Positions 51,996 through 61,218 of a DNA stretch of 64,000 nucleotides are shown in pieces. The stretch is from the NCBI GenBank assembly GCA_040266995.1, contig JAWRHV010000036.1, forward strand, positions 60,564 through 124,563, read 5' to 3'. Every line of letters begins with the position of its first letter. Position 1 is the first letter of the stretch. The DNA is from UBA4312 sp040266995. GTDB lineage: Bacteria; Bacillota_I; Bacilli_A; Erysipelotrichales; Erysipelotrichaceae. The notes beneath the pieces were generated by a model that did no database searches, had not been told where the DNA came from, and was given only the letters and a program-made list of their open reading frames with translations. The position numbers and the translations under genes were made by a program.

Positions 51996-52760
51996 ATGAA
52001 AAAAGTATTTGCGTCGGATTTTGACGGGACCTTGTATTTTTATAAAGCGGATGTGAAACTACCACCGGAATCCGTGGAAAAGATCAACGAATATCAGACA
52101 GCCGGGCATAAATTCGGACTATGCACAGGTCGTCAGATTGGTGGATTGACCCCGTTTATCATTGGATTCTTTGATCCGGATTTTACCATTACGAGTACGG
52201 GAGCTAATATTTGCGGACCGAATTATCAAGGCATTGTACAAAAGAGCATTGATTTTGATATTGCCGAAGCCGTGGCAGAGGAATACCATGCCAAAGGACA
52301 CAAGGTAAGCATCGATATCGATGGTGTCATCAATGTGTATGAAGAAATGGATTACCCGGGAGAGTATAATGTCATCTCCAGTATGGCCACAGCCCCTAAG
52401 GGGATGGTGTTCGGCATCGGTATCCATTGTGAAACGCTGGAAGAAGCTGCTTCGGTTGCCAAGAGCATCAATGATCGGTTTGGTGATCGTGTCAATGCGT
52501 TCCAGAATGTGATTGAAGTAGATCTGGCTCCCAAAGGATGCTCAAAGGGGCTGGCCATTTCGGAAATCCGGAAGTACTACGGCGATTGTCGTATTTACGG
52601 GATCGGAGACTCGATCAATGATCTGCCGTTGATTGAAGCTGCCGATGTTTCTTATACATTCCCTTATGCGCCACCGGAAGTACAAAAAAAAGCTACCAAA
52701 ATTGTAGATACGATCGTAGAAGCGCTGGAAGACAGTATGCAGGATCCAGTCGATGAATAG
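51996..52760 (+). CDS. Cof-type HAD family sugar phosphatase
   Basis: A 254-residue HAD hydrolase with a C2 cap: motif I FASDFDGTLYF, motif II region LCTGRQ, Lys near 180 (APKGCSKG), and motif IV GDSINDLPL. Such Cof/YidA proteins dephosphorylate sugar phosphates. Its last 8 bases overlap the start of the second GH32 gene, so they are co-translated; a link to fructose- or glucose-phosphate handling is likely but inferred. GAGGAAAGG precedes the start. Confidence 0.9.
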   Translation: MKKVFASDFDGTLYFYKADVKLPPESVEKINEYQTAGHKFGLCTGRQIGGLTPFIIGFFDPDFTITSTGANICGPNYQGIVQKSIDFDIAEAVAEEYHAKGHKVSIDIDGVINVYEEMDYPGEYNVISSMATAPKGMVFGIGIHCETLEEAASVAKSINDRFGDRVNAFQNVIEVDLAPKGCSKGLAISEIRKYYGDCRIYGIGDSINDLPLIEAADVSYTFPYAPPEVQKKATKIVDTIVEALEDSMQDPVDE

Positions 52761-54132
52761 GCCGGCACTGGAAAGAGCACAAAGATACGAACAAGAAGTC
52801 GAGAAGTCGATTGCTCCAATGGAACGACCGGCTTTTCATATGTCTGCTCGTGTCGGATGGATCAATGATCCGAACGGTTTTTCCTTTTATCAGGGAAAGG
52901 TACATCTGTTTTACCAGTATCATCCGTATGATGCCCATTGGGGACCGATGCACTGGGGCCATGCGACCACAACCGATCTTCTGCATTGGAAGTATGAACC
53001 GGCCGTACTGGCACCTGATCAGCCTTATGATCGGGATGGATGCTTTTCCGGGAATGCCGTCACCTTGGAAGATGGAAGACAACTGTTGATCTATACAGGA
53101 ATCGTCCGGACAGAGCAGGGTGTTCTACAGACCCAGAACGGCGCGATCGGCGATGGCTCTGCGTATCAGAAGCTGGCTGAGAATCCTTTGATCGACCAAC
53201 ATCTGCTGCCGGATCATGCCAGCCCCTATGCATTCCGCGATCCGAAGATTTGGAAAGAGAAGGATATGTATCATCTGATTGTGGCCAATCAGAATGAAAA
53301 AGGAATGGGACAGATCTTGAAATATGAAAGTACCGATGGTCTGCATTGGAAGTATGCAGGGAAACTGTTAGAAAACACGTATGCGATCGGCGATATGTGG
53401 GAATGCCCGGATTACTTCGTTCTGGATGGACAAGACGTGTATCTAGGCAGTGCCATGCATGCCGATGGATCCGGTTTGGAATACCCGGAAGGCTTCGTAT
53501 CCTTCTATATGACCGGCTTTCCTGATGAAACGCATCGAAGTGTGGATCACGGCCTGGATTTTTATGCGCCGCAGACCTTGGCCATGCCGGATGGAAGAAG
53601 GATCCTGATTGCCTGGATGCAGGACTGGCAGACAAGTCGTCTTCATTCGAAGGAATGGGCCTGGTTCGGACAGATGACCATTCCTCGTGTGTTATCTTTA
53701 AAGGATGGCACTCTGATCCAATGGCCGGTCAAAGAAGCGGAAGGCTTACGGGAAACACCGATTTCTTTTGGAAAAGACATTCAGAATTATCCGGTTTGTT
53801 CGGATATGGAATTGGAAATTACGAATACCTCGTGGTATGAGCTGACATGGAAATCGGATGATATTTCGGTATCTTTGCGATATGACGGCGGCTGGACGAT
53901 GGTTCGAACAGATTCCTTTGGACAACATATACGGACTTCCTGTATATATGGTGACCCCTACAGTCTGCGAATTCTTTCGGATCGGAAAAGTCTGGAAATC
54001 TTTGTAGATCACGGGAAACAAACGTTTACAACCACCTGGTATGGGTGTTTTCTATCGCGTTCGCTGACCATTGCAGGGCAGGACACAATGCGTGTCAACG
54101 GCCAACTGTTTTCATTGAGAGAAAAAGCTTGA
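52753..54132 (+). CDS. scrB: GH32 sucrose-6-phosphate hydrolase
   Basis: A 459-residue GH32 enzyme: WINDPNGFSFYQG (nucleophile Asp near 35), FRDPKIW (near 162), WECPDYF (acid/base near 218), and the substrate-contact HWGPMHWGH. The length and the absence of a signal fit sucrose-6-phosphate hydrolases that act after PTS uptake. The start overlaps the HAD gene by 8 bases. No ScrR-type LacI regulator or sucrose PTS is in the window. The gene symbol is by family and not by test. Confidence 0.9.
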   Translation: MNRPALERAQRYEQEVEKSIAPMERPAFHMSARVGWINDPNGFSFYQGKVHLFYQYHPYDAHWGPMHWGHATTTDLLHWKYEPAVLAPDQPYDRDGCFSGNAVTLEDGRQLLIYTGIVRTEQGVLQTQNGAIGDGSAYQKLAENPLIDQHLLPDHASPYAFRDPKIWKEKDMYHLIVANQNEKGMGQILKYESTDGLHWKYAGKLLENTYAIGDMWECPDYFVLDGQDVYLGSAMHADGSGLEYPEGFVSFYMTGFPDETHRSVDHGLDFYAPQTLAMPDGRRILIAWMQDWQTSRLHSKEWAWFGQMTIPRVLSLKDGTLIQWPVKEAEGLRETPISFGKDIQNYPVCSDMELEITNTSWYELTWKSDDISVSLRYDGGWTMVRTDSFGQHIRTSCIYGDPYSLRILSDRKSLEIFVDHGKQTFTTTWYGCFLSRSLTIAGQDTMRVNGQLFSLREKA

Positions 54133-54155
54133 GAAAAGGTTCTCAAGCTTTTTTT
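54122..54155. terminator. Terminator between the second GH32 gene and cysK
   Basis: AAAAAGCTTGAGAA (54122-54135) pairs perfectly with TTCTCAAGCTTTTT (54140-54153) around AAGG, so it can act for both convergent genes. The GH32 stop is in the left arm. Confidence 0.88.
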
Positions 54156-55077
54156 AGTCCTGGAATAATGGGGTAGAGTAGTAACGGTCCCCACTGTCCG
54201 GTAACAGTACCACGATGTTTTTACCTTCGTTTTCCGGCTTCTGTGCCTGGATCAAACCAGCAGCTAAAGCGGCTCCGGCAGAGATGCCCACGGAGATTCC
54301 TTCGGTTCTTGCGATGTATTTTGCGTATTTGAAGGCATCGTCATTGGTGATCGTTTGAATTTCATCATAGATTTTTGTATCCAGTGTATCCGGTACGAAC
54401 CCGGCTCCGATTCCCTGGATCTTATGGGCCCCGGCTTTTCCTTCAGACAGAACAGGAGAGGATTCCGGCTCCATGGCTACGATTTTTGTGTGGGCTCTTT
54501 CTTTTAAATACTGTCCGGTACCGGATAAAGTACCACCGGTTCCGACACCGGCCACAAAGACATCCACAACCCCGTCTAAATCCTTATAGATTTCCGGTCC
54601 CGTCGTTTCATAATGGGCTTTTGGATTTGCCGGATTGGTGAACTGGCTTGGGATAAACCCATTGGTTTCTTTTGCCAGTTGTTCGGCTTTGGCAATGGCC
54701 CCTTTCATACCTTTGGAGCCATCGCTCAAGACAATTTCCGCGCCATAAGCTTTTATGATGGCACGACGCTCCACGCTCATCGTTTCCGGCATTACGATCA
54801 CAGCTTTATAACCCTTAGCTGCCGCAATTGCAGCCAATCCGATACCGGTATTACCGGATGTCGGTTCGATGATAATGGATCCTTCTTTTAATTTGCCTTC
54901 TTTTTCTGCGGTTTCGATCATAGATAAGGCGATGCGGTCTTTTACGCTGCCCGATGGATTGAAGTATTCCAGCTTCGCAAACAGATTCGCTTTCAGATTC
55001 AGATCCTTTTCAATATTTGTCAGTTTGACCAATGGCGTATTCCCGATCAACTGGCTGGCACTTGTATAATATGTCAT
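54154..55077 (-). CDS. cysK: Cysteine synthase (O-acetylserine sulfhydrylase)
   Basis: PLP enzyme that makes cysteine from O-acetylserine and sulfide. The 307-residue protein has the start motif QLIGNTPLVKL, the PLP lysine in NPSGSVKDRIAL, substrate loop PTSGNTGIGLA, the glycine-rich PLP phosphate loop GVGTGGTLSGTG, and ISAGAALAA. The start is the ATG 55077 after CAGGAGG. An Rrf2 regulator gene lies just upstream on the same strand; in other Bacillota the Rrf2 protein CymR binds CysK to sense cysteine supply. I find no S-box or T-box. Confidence 0.96.
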   Translation of the reverse strand: MTYYTSASQLIGNTPLVKLTNIEKDLNLKANLFAKLEYFNPSGSVKDRIALSMIETAEKEGKLKEGSIIIEPTSGNTGIGLAAIAAAKGYKAVIVMPETMSVERRAIIKAYGAEIVLSDGSKGMKGAIAKAEQLAKETNGFIPSQFTNPANPKAHYETTGPEIYKDLDGVVDVFVAGVGTGGTLSGTGQYLKERAHTKIVAMEPESSPVLSEGKAGAHKIQGIGAGFVPDTLDTKIYDEIQTITNDDAFKYAKYIARTEGISVGISAGAALAAGLIQAQKPENEGKNIVVLLPDSGDRYYSTPLFQD

Positions 55078-55119
55078 GCATTTTACCTCCTGAATGAAAT
55101 GATTCATTTCTTATTAACA

Positions 55120-55147
55120 ATAATACCTATAAAACCTAGTTTGTCAA
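55120..55147 (-). promoter_or_regulatory. cysK promoter with embedded 13-base motif
   Basis: On the minus strand: -35 TTGACA (55142-55147), 16-base spacer, -10 TATTAT (55120-55125). The motif ACTAGGTTTTATA (55128-55140 on this strand) fills the spacer. The same 13 bases occur upstream of the MBOAT operon at 58454-58466 in the same orientation. A repressor bound here would block RNA polymerase. Confidence 0.6.
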
Positions 55148-55190
55148 TAGGAAATATAAAGAATATGCAAAAAAATAGCAGGTTTCCCTG

Positions 55191-55628
55191 CTAAATGTAA
55201 TATTCTCCTTGGGCTGTCCGCTCTCTGTCAATCAGATCCTGTAAAGTGATATGATCGACGACACCACAGATGGCATCGTATAGTTCTTTCCAGACATAGA
55301 GAGTGGATTCACTTTCGTTATCGGTACCAACACCCTCCAGATTCGGGTCCACACAGTCGATCGGTGCCAAAGATCCTTCCGTGGTACGTAAGATCATTCC
55401 GACGGTGATTTCCTGCGGATCGCGGTTTAAATAGTAGCCGCCTTTCGGACCTCGCACGCTGCGGACATAACCAGCACCGGTCAGAGCGGGTACAATCTGC
55501 TCCAAATACTTCAAGGAAATAGATTGTCGTTTGGAAACATCCTTGAGGATGACCGGTTTATCTTTCGGCTGTAAAGCCAGATCAAGTATAAAACGAAGAG
55601 AATACCTTCCTTTCGTTGAGATACGCAT
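55191..55628 (-). CDS. Rrf2 family transcriptional regulator (CymR-like)
   Basis: A 145-residue winged-helix regulator: MRISTKGRYSLRFILDLAL, ISLKYLEQIVPALTGAGYVRSVRGPKGGYYL (recognition helix and wing), and a C-terminal dimer helix WKELYDAICGVVDHITLQDLI. The single Cys in the IDCVDP loop does not make the three-Cys cluster of IscR, so a non-cluster, CymR-type sensor is likely. It starts 13 bases after the DHHW gene and is followed by cysK after 113 bases, so it probably belongs to the MBOAT-DHHW operon and may regulate cysK. Confidence 0.92.
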   Translation of the reverse strand: MRISTKGRYSLRFILDLALQPKDKPVILKDVSKRQSISLKYLEQIVPALTGAGYVRSVRGPKGGYYLNRDPQEITVGMILRTTEGSLAPIDCVDPNLEGVGTDNESESTLYVWKELYDAICGVVDHITLQDLIDRERTAQGEYYI

Positions 55629-55641
55629 AGAGTTCCTCCTG

Positions 55642-56955
55642 TTAGCTCAATTCTTCTTCCAGCATGGCAGATACACTGTCACTTCCGGCTAATGTGATAT
55701 TGTTGATGATGATCAGGTCATCGATCTTTTCTTCTTTACAATAATCAACGATGTTTTTATCCGTATAACGGAAATCGATGATATAGACTTTACTATAATG
55801 ATCGACCAGGAACGGAATAAACGCATTTCCATAGGATTCTTTTACAACCAGACAAGAGGATCCGTCATCTACTTTCGGATTCTCGATGATGGTCAGGGGT
55901 TTATCACCACAAATGAAACAATAGTAACCACTGCTTTCATCCCAGTCGCTGACATCTTGGATGATCTGGCCCGAAATTTCAGTTCCGTCTTCGTTCCAGT
56001 AGGTCAGCTCATTGGTTCCGTTTGGCACATAGGCTGTAACGGTATCCGGATTGGCCGCCATTTCCGAGTTCTGCAGCTCGGTATAGAATGTCCCGAGAAA
56101 CGGCTCGAATGTCATGGTTTTCTTAAAATAAGACAGCTTGTGCGGTTTGATGCCTTTTTCTTCGCAGAAGGCCTTATAGGCATAGTAAGCCCCTTGGGTC
56201 GTCCAGTGATGGTCTGTACGGAAATACAGATATTCATCCCGATGAGGCCAGAGGGCATCATAAGCATCCACACTATGTACATTATCATTATATAAACTGA
56301 TAAAGTAATCGATGGCTTCTTCCTGGTCCGCTCCTCCTAATTTTGCCTGTGTCTTTTTATCTAACATGCCGGACTGGTTTGGAAGCAGAATGGAATAAAC
56401 AGTGGTAGTTCCTTCCAGCTGATCTGCCCCATGATTGATGGCATCTGTATAACGTTCGACGGCTTCCTGCAGAAAGTAGTACATACTGTAGGCGGCACCG
56501 TCTTTTACGTACAGGTTGCCCATAATGTTTGCCTGCATATCCTCTTCCAAATAGTTCTGTGTCGGAACCTCCACCTTTTCCTTCTTGGTTTTCTTTTTTG
56601 TAGAAGTCCCTTTTTCGGTCGGGATCTCATCGCTTTGTTTAGCCGTTCCCACCATTTGCGTGCTGGATTCAATTCCGTATTTTGTCTGCACCTTCTGGTT
56701 GGCGGCAATCAACGCATCGCGACCTGGATAGGTATCTGCATACCACGTGGATACACCGGAGAAGAAACTGCCATCCAGAAACTCGCCGATCGTAAAGGAC
56801 GGAAAGGTCGTCAGTTTTCTTTTTTCGACTGTTGATGTCGATGGTCGGACAAAGAACAACGCACCGACAAAACATCCCAGGATCATGGCCGCCAGGAAAG
56901 CTAGTATACCAATCCGGCGGTAAAGGGCCAGTATTTTCTTTTTCTTTTTAGACAT
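55642..56955 (-). CDS. DHHW family protein (AlgX/AlgJ-like acetylation partner)
   Basis: A 437-residue protein with one N-terminal helix (about 14-36) and an outer domain. The hallmark YFRTDHHWTTQGAYYAY (near 245) gives the family its name; YLEEDMQANIMGNLYVKDG and SCLVVKESYGNAFIPFLVDHY supply the other SGNH-like blocks. DHHW proteins accompany MBOAT acyltransferases and are thought to finish O-acetyl transfer to an extracellular polymer. A Lys-rich stretch (100-125) lies between helix and domain. The MBOAT gene is 15 bases upstream. Confidence 0.92.
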   Translation of the reverse strand: MSKKKKKILALYRRIGILAFLAAMILGCFVGALFFVRPSTSTVEKRKLTTFPSFTIGEFLDGSFFSGVSTWYADTYPGRDALIAANQKVQTKYGIESSTQMVGTAKQSDEIPTEKGTSTKKKTKKEKVEVPTQNYLEEDMQANIMGNLYVKDGAAYSMYYFLQEAVERYTDAINHGADQLEGTTTVYSILLPNQSGMLDKKTQAKLGGADQEEAIDYFISLYNDNVHSVDAYDALWPHRDEYLYFRTDHHWTTQGAYYAYKAFCEEKGIKPHKLSYFKKTMTFEPFLGTFYTELQNSEMAANPDTVTAYVPNGTNELTYWNEDGTEISGQIIQDVSDWDESSGYYCFICGDKPLTIIENPKVDDGSSCLVVKESYGNAFIPFLVDHYSKVYIIDFRYTDKNIVDYCKEEKIDDLIIINNITLAGSDSVSAMLEEELS

Positions 56956-56970
56956 GAACAGCTCTCCTTT

Positions 56971-58392
56971 CTAGAACTGGAAGTATAAGAACGGATTATA
57001 GCTGTTACCAATCAAGGCCAGCACAGCTAGAATCAGCAAGAATAGGGGCGTAACCATCTCCGTTACCGCAAACAAGTGTAAACAAATCGTATTTCTTTTT
57101 CCCAGAACATAACCGATCTTCCGCAAGATCTTTCCGATATCTGTACAGGCGATCATCGCAAAGAGCATGAAGAAGATATTGGCGGTAAATACGGTAGAGG
57201 CATCCAGCCCGAGCAAGGAAGCGTTTCCGATGTGCACCATACCTAATAAAACCGTAACCAGTTCTCCCAGGTTCTCAAAACGGAAGATGGTCCATCCGAT
57301 GCAGATGATAAACAAGGTATAGAGATGCTTCCATGCCGGTTTCCATTCCATTTTGAACACAAAGCGCTCCAGAAGCAAGAATCCCAGATAGTAGAGCCCC
57401 CAGAGAATATAGTTCCAGCTGGCACCATGCCACATACCGGTCAAAAACCAAACAATGGCCATGTTCCGAACGATCTTCCATGTTTCACAACGGCTGCCAC
57501 CCAATGGTATATAGACATAGTCACGAAAGAAGCTGCTTAGGGAAATATGCCATCTGCGCCAGAAATCCTGTACAGAATTGGCCATATACGGGTAGTTAAA
57601 GTTTTCCAGATAGTGGAACCCGATCATCCGACCCATGCCGATCGCCATATCGGAATAAGCGGAAAAATCCAGATAGATCTGTAATGTATAGAAGATCATG
57701 CCTAACCATAATCCGGCGGTAGATACTCCTTTTAAAGCTTCGACACCGGCGGGCAGCAATGCGTCCGCCGCTGAAGCACATCCATTGGCCAACACAGCTT
57801 TTTTGGCCAGCCCCACACAAAAGCGGCGTACACCATAATACAGATCGGTGCCGGATACCCGACGATGATCGATATCCTTGGCGACGGTCTCATATCTTAC
57901 GATCGGCCCGGCAATACATTGATGGAAAAGGCTGGAATAGAGGAGCAGCTTCCAATACAATGGCTGGGCCTTGACCTGACCACGATACACATCGATCACA
58001 TACGATAATAGCTGGAATGTATAAAAGGAAATACCGATCGGTAAAACAATATTCGGGATCGTTTTCGGAATTCCGAACAAAGCGTGCAGATTGGTCGCGA
58101 AAAAGACGGTGTATTTAAAGATGAACAACAAGCCCAGCACACAGATACATTCGCCGATGAGATAGAGCTTTTTTCTGGCTTTGTTTCTGGTATGCTGGAT
58201 GCGCAGGGCAAAGAACCAGCTGAAAAATGTATCCGCCAACAGCAGGATGACATAGCGGGGACCTCCCCAGGCATAAAAGATCAATGAAAATATCAACAAA
58301 ACAATATTTTGATGTTTTTTATCTACTAGATGATAGATGATCAGTTGCGGTACTAAGAACGCAAAGACAAATAGTAAGCTTGAAAATACCAT
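56971..58392 (-). CDS. MBOAT family O-acyltransferase (AlgI/DltB-like)
   Basis: A 473-residue membrane protein with about eleven helices. MBOAT signatures: LPIGISFYTFQLLSYVIDVY, FHQCIAGPIVRY, DFSAYSDMAIGMGRMIGF, NSVQDFWRRWHISLSSFFRDYVYIPLGG, and the catalytic His in WFLTGMWHGASWNYILWG. AlgI-type proteins carry acetyl groups across the membrane to a DHHW partner that modifies surface polysaccharide or teichoic acid. No polysaccharide gene is adjacent. AAAGGG precedes the start at 58392. Confidence 0.95.
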   Translation of the reverse strand: MVFSSLLFVFAFLVPQLIIYHLVDKKHQNIVLLIFSLIFYAWGGPRYVILLLADTFFSWFFALRIQHTRNKARKKLYLIGECICVLGLLFIFKYTVFFATNLHALFGIPKTIPNIVLPIGISFYTFQLLSYVIDVYRGQVKAQPLYWKLLLYSSLFHQCIAGPIVRYETVAKDIDHRRVSGTDLYYGVRRFCVGLAKKAVLANGCASAADALLPAGVEALKGVSTAGLWLGMIFYTLQIYLDFSAYSDMAIGMGRMIGFHYLENFNYPYMANSVQDFWRRWHISLSSFFRDYVYIPLGGSRCETWKIVRNMAIVWFLTGMWHGASWNYILWGLYYLGFLLLERFVFKMEWKPAWKHLYTLFIICIGWTIFRFENLGELVTVLLGMVHIGNASLLGLDASTVFTANIFFMLFAMIACTDIGKILRKIGYVLGKRNTICLHLFAVTEMVTPLFLLILAVLALIGNSYNPFLYFQF

Positions 58393-58702
58393 GCGTACAG
58401 AACCCTTTCTATAATTATAGTATAAGTATATGCTTTTTTCTTTACGGTTTCTATATAAAACCTAGTAAATTACAGGGATTTATAATGCTGCGTGGACTGA
58501 TTCGGTCATAAAGCTATTAAAACAGTCAAAAAAAGAGTATGATAAATATGATAAATGTCGTGAATTCTCTTTTTGAGAGATGATTTGTCGGGACAGTTCG
58601 CAATGGAATCAGTTTATATATTCTAACCATTGTATTTCTTTAATTGATTTGTTTGTGAAAGGTTTTATGGTATCTTTAAAATAAGAGTAAAGGAGTATTA
58701 AC
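58393..58702. promoter_or_regulatory. Divergent intergenic region with the 13-base motif
   Basis: 310 bases between the MBOAT operon and the DtxR/MntR-type gene. TATAAT for the minus strand is near 58410-58416. The motif TATAAAACCTAGT (58454-58466) repeats that of the cysK promoter. Further right is a direct repeat of ATGATAAAT (near 58536-58553) and a small dyad TCTC-N5-GAGA (near 58567-58579) about 130 bases before the MntR-like start. I see no coding frame. Confidence 0.5.
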
Positions 58703-59083
58703 ATGCAGTTTGGTGAATCCATTGAAGATTATTTGGAAGCAATTTTAGTATTAAGTCAGCAGATTGAAAATGTACGGAGTGTCGATGTAGCCAGTTATAT
58801 GGGCTTTTCAAAGCCAAGTGTGTCCCATGCGGTAAAGATCATGGCGGAAAAAGGACTGATCCGTCTGGATTCCAGTAAAATTCTTCATTTGACGGAACCG
58901 GGCAAAAAAGTGGCAGAGGCAACGTACAAAAGACATTGTTTCTTCTCGGAAATGCTGACAAGCATTGGCGTTCCAAAAGATATTGCACAGGAGGATGCCT
59001 GCCGGATCGAACATGTCATCAGTGAAGAAACCTTCCAGGCAATCCAGGATTTCTATAATAAATCGAATACAGGAAATGAATAG
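58703..59083 (+). CDS. DtxR/MntR family metal-dependent regulator
   Basis: A 126-residue iron/manganese-responsive repressor: winged helix (MQFGESIEDYLEAILVL...VASYMGFSKPSVSHAVKIM, 1-65) and a short dimer/metal domain with HCFFSEMLTSIGV and AQEDACRIEHVISEE, which hold the usual His, Glu, Cys and His ligands. There is no C-terminal SH3-like domain, so it is MntR-like in size. AAGGAG precedes the ATG. No metal transporter is adjacent, so its targets lie elsewhere. Confidence 0.92.
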   Translation: MQFGESIEDYLEAILVLSQQIENVRSVDVASYMGFSKPSVSHAVKIMAEKGLIRLDSSKILHLTEPGKKVAEATYKRHCFFSEMLTSIGVPKDIAQEDACRIEHVISEETFQAIQDFYNKSNTGNE

Positions 59084-59104
59084 ACCGTGAAAACGGTCTT
59101 TCTT
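59083..59104 (+). terminator. Terminator after the DtxR/MntR-type gene
   Basis: GACCGT (59083-59088) pairs with ACGGTC (59093-59098) around GAAA, then TTTCTTT. Confidence 0.75.
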
Positions 59105-59166
59105 TATGTATAATAGAAACAGTCAATGAAGGCCTCTTGGATCAGAAAGGATTTGATGAATCACCT

Positions 59167-61218
59167 ATGAAAAGAAGAAGTGAAATATTAGCGCCGGTAG
59201 GAAATATGGAGATGTTGGAGGCAGCCCTGGCAGCCGGATGTGATGCGGTCTATTTCGGAATGCAGCAGTATGGAGCTAGAGCGTATGCCCAAAACTTTAC
59301 CATGGAACAAGCCAGAGAAGTGATTCAAAGATGTCATCTGGTGGGTGTAAAAGTGCATGTCACTATGAATACGATTCTTTTTGAAGAAGAAATCGAACCG
59401 GCCTATCAACAGGCAAAACAATTGTATGAATATGGGGTGGATGCCTTGATCATTCAGGATCTCGGATTGATGCACCTGCTGCATACCCGTTTGCCTGACC
59501 TTGTGATCCATGCATCTACGCAGCTGAGCACGCGCACTGTGCAGGAAATAGAAAAGCTGAAGAGGTTAGGTGTTCGTCGTGTTGTCCTTGCCAGGGAATG
59601 CAGCCATGATGAGATTGAACGCTGTAAACAGGCAGGTATGGAAATCGAAATATTTGTGCATGGAGCCTTGTGCATCAGCATGTCCGGACGCTGTTATTTA
59701 TCACAAGTATGTTATGGGCGAAGCGGAAATCGGGGCCGTTGCAGCCAGCCATGCCGTATGCCGTATTCCTTATGGATGGATGATAAACGTGTCGATACAC
59801 AAGGAGAATATCTTCTGAGCCCGAAGGATCTGTCTTTGATCGATCGGGCCGATCAACTGGATGTGGATTCCTTAAAGATCGAAGGACGCATGAAAAGTCC
59901 GGTCTATGTCTATGAAGCCGTCCGCCAGATAAAAAAGGTGTTGGAAGGAAAGAAACGGACACAGCAGGACCGGGAACGGCTGAAACAGGCGTTTAATCGT
60001 GGCTATACCACGGGGCATATAGATGGGGCAACAGGGCATGCGCTGATGAATACGGCCGCCGGAAATCATCAGGGAGTCCCGGCCGGACAAGTTATCGGGA
60101 TTTCCAAAAAGAAGATCCGTATCCGGTGTCAGATGGATATTCATCAATACGATGGCTTACGCATTGGGTTGCGGCAAGGATGCCGGATCAACTATTTATA
60201 CGATGCGCAAGGAAATCTGACAAACGAAGTAAAAAAAGGACAGATTGCCCAGATTGATGCCCTTCCGAATGTCCGTGTACAGGATCCGGTTGTCCGCACA
60301 GTGTCCTATCAGCTGGAACAGGAAGTGCAAAAGGCCGTTCAAACCACGATCCGCAAAGTACCAATCAAAGCGCGGATTACGTGCGACGGGCTCGGACAGC
60401 CTTTGCGGGCAATGGCCGACGATGGCCGGCATACGGTGTTTGCGAAAAGTAGGGTAACGGCTGTTTTGGCAAAAAAACAACCGACTACACCGGCTGTCAT
60501 TGAAAAACAGATGAAGAAGACCAAAGACAGCTGGGCTGTCTTTACCGAGATTACCTATGACCTGAAAGAGGATCTGTTCTTTCCGATCGGAGTTCTGAAT
60601 GATCTGCGAAGACAGATCATCGACCTGTTGAAAACGGAAAGAGAAAAAACGGCGCCTGTCTATGAACGTCCCTATTTATTCCAACCGGTCGTGGAGGATA
60701 AAGAGGAACGTTATGTTCAAACGGTGCCGGCGGATACGCTGCCTGCACATTGGAATGTGACGAATTCCTATGGAGTGGCGGCCGCTTTAGAGATGGGGTA
60801 TGCACAAACATGCCTGAGCGATGAATGTGATGTTTCACATATGGAACAACTGGTACAAGCCTTTCAACAACGGTATCAACAGCCGGTTCCCGTGGTATGG
60901 AATGTGTACCAGAAACGTCGTCTGATGATCATGCGTCATTGCCCGGTCAATACTGCATGTAAAGATGGAACAAGAACAAAGTGCGCTCTATGCCATACAC
61001 ATACGTTTTATCTGAAGGGAAAAGACGGAAATACCTTTTTGTGTCAGGGAAACGGAGATTGTTATATGTGCTTATATGACACAAAGGCAACCAATTTATT
61101 ATCGGAAATGGGACACTTTCACCAATGGGGGATCCATCGTTTTCTCCTTTCCTTTGTTGATGAAACAGAGGATAAAAGGAAGGAATTGTTAGAACAATTC
61201 AAAAGGGAATCTTATTGA
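59167..61218 (+). CDS. U32 family peptidase, RlhA/YdcP-like
   Basis: A protein of about 683 residues. The first 300 form the U32 barrel: ILAPVGNMEMLEAALAAGCDAVYFGM, VIHASTQLSTRT, VLARECSHDEI, FVHGALCISMSGRCYLS, then RGRCSQPCR, with the iron-sulfur/radical-type Cys pattern. Residues 370-600 match DUF3656, and a Cys-rich tail follows. E. coli RlhA of this build hydroxylates 23S rRNA C2501. I choose the ATG 59167 because homologues begin here; a TTG at 59137 is open in frame. A 4-codon ORF (59156-59170, ATG AAT CAC CTA TGA) with AAAGGA upstream overlaps this ATG and may couple its translation. Confidence 0.85.
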   Translation: MKRRSEILAPVGNMEMLEAALAAGCDAVYFGMQQYGARAYAQNFTMEQAREVIQRCHLVGVKVHVTMNTILFEEEIEPAYQQAKQLYEYGVDALIIQDLGLMHLLHTRLPDLVIHASTQLSTRTVQEIEKLKRLGVRRVVLARECSHDEIERCKQAGMEIEIFVHGALCISMSGRCYLSQVCYGRSGNRGRCSQPCRMPYSLWMDDKRVDTQGEYLLSPKDLSLIDRADQLDVDSLKIEGRMKSPVYVYEAVRQIKKVLEGKKRTQQDRERLKQAFNRGYTTGHIDGATGHALMNTAAGNHQGVPAGQVIGISKKKIRIRCQMDIHQYDGLRIGLRQGCRINYLYDAQGNLTNEVKKGQIAQIDALPNVRVQDPVVRTVSYQLEQEVQKAVQTTIRKVPIKARITCDGLGQPLRAMADDGRHTVFAKSRVTAVLAKKQPTTPAVIEKQMKKTKDSWAVFTEITYDLKEDLFFPIGVLNDLRRQIIDLLKTEREKTAPVYERPYLFQPVVEDKEERYVQTVPADTLPAHWNVTNSYGVAAALEMGYAQTCLSDECDVSHMEQLVQAFQQRYQQPVPVVWNVYQKRRLMIMRHCPVNTACKDGTRTKCALCHTHTFYLKGKDGNTFLCQGNGDCYMCLYDTKATNLLSEMGHFHQWGIHRFLLSFVDETEDKRKELLEQFKRESY

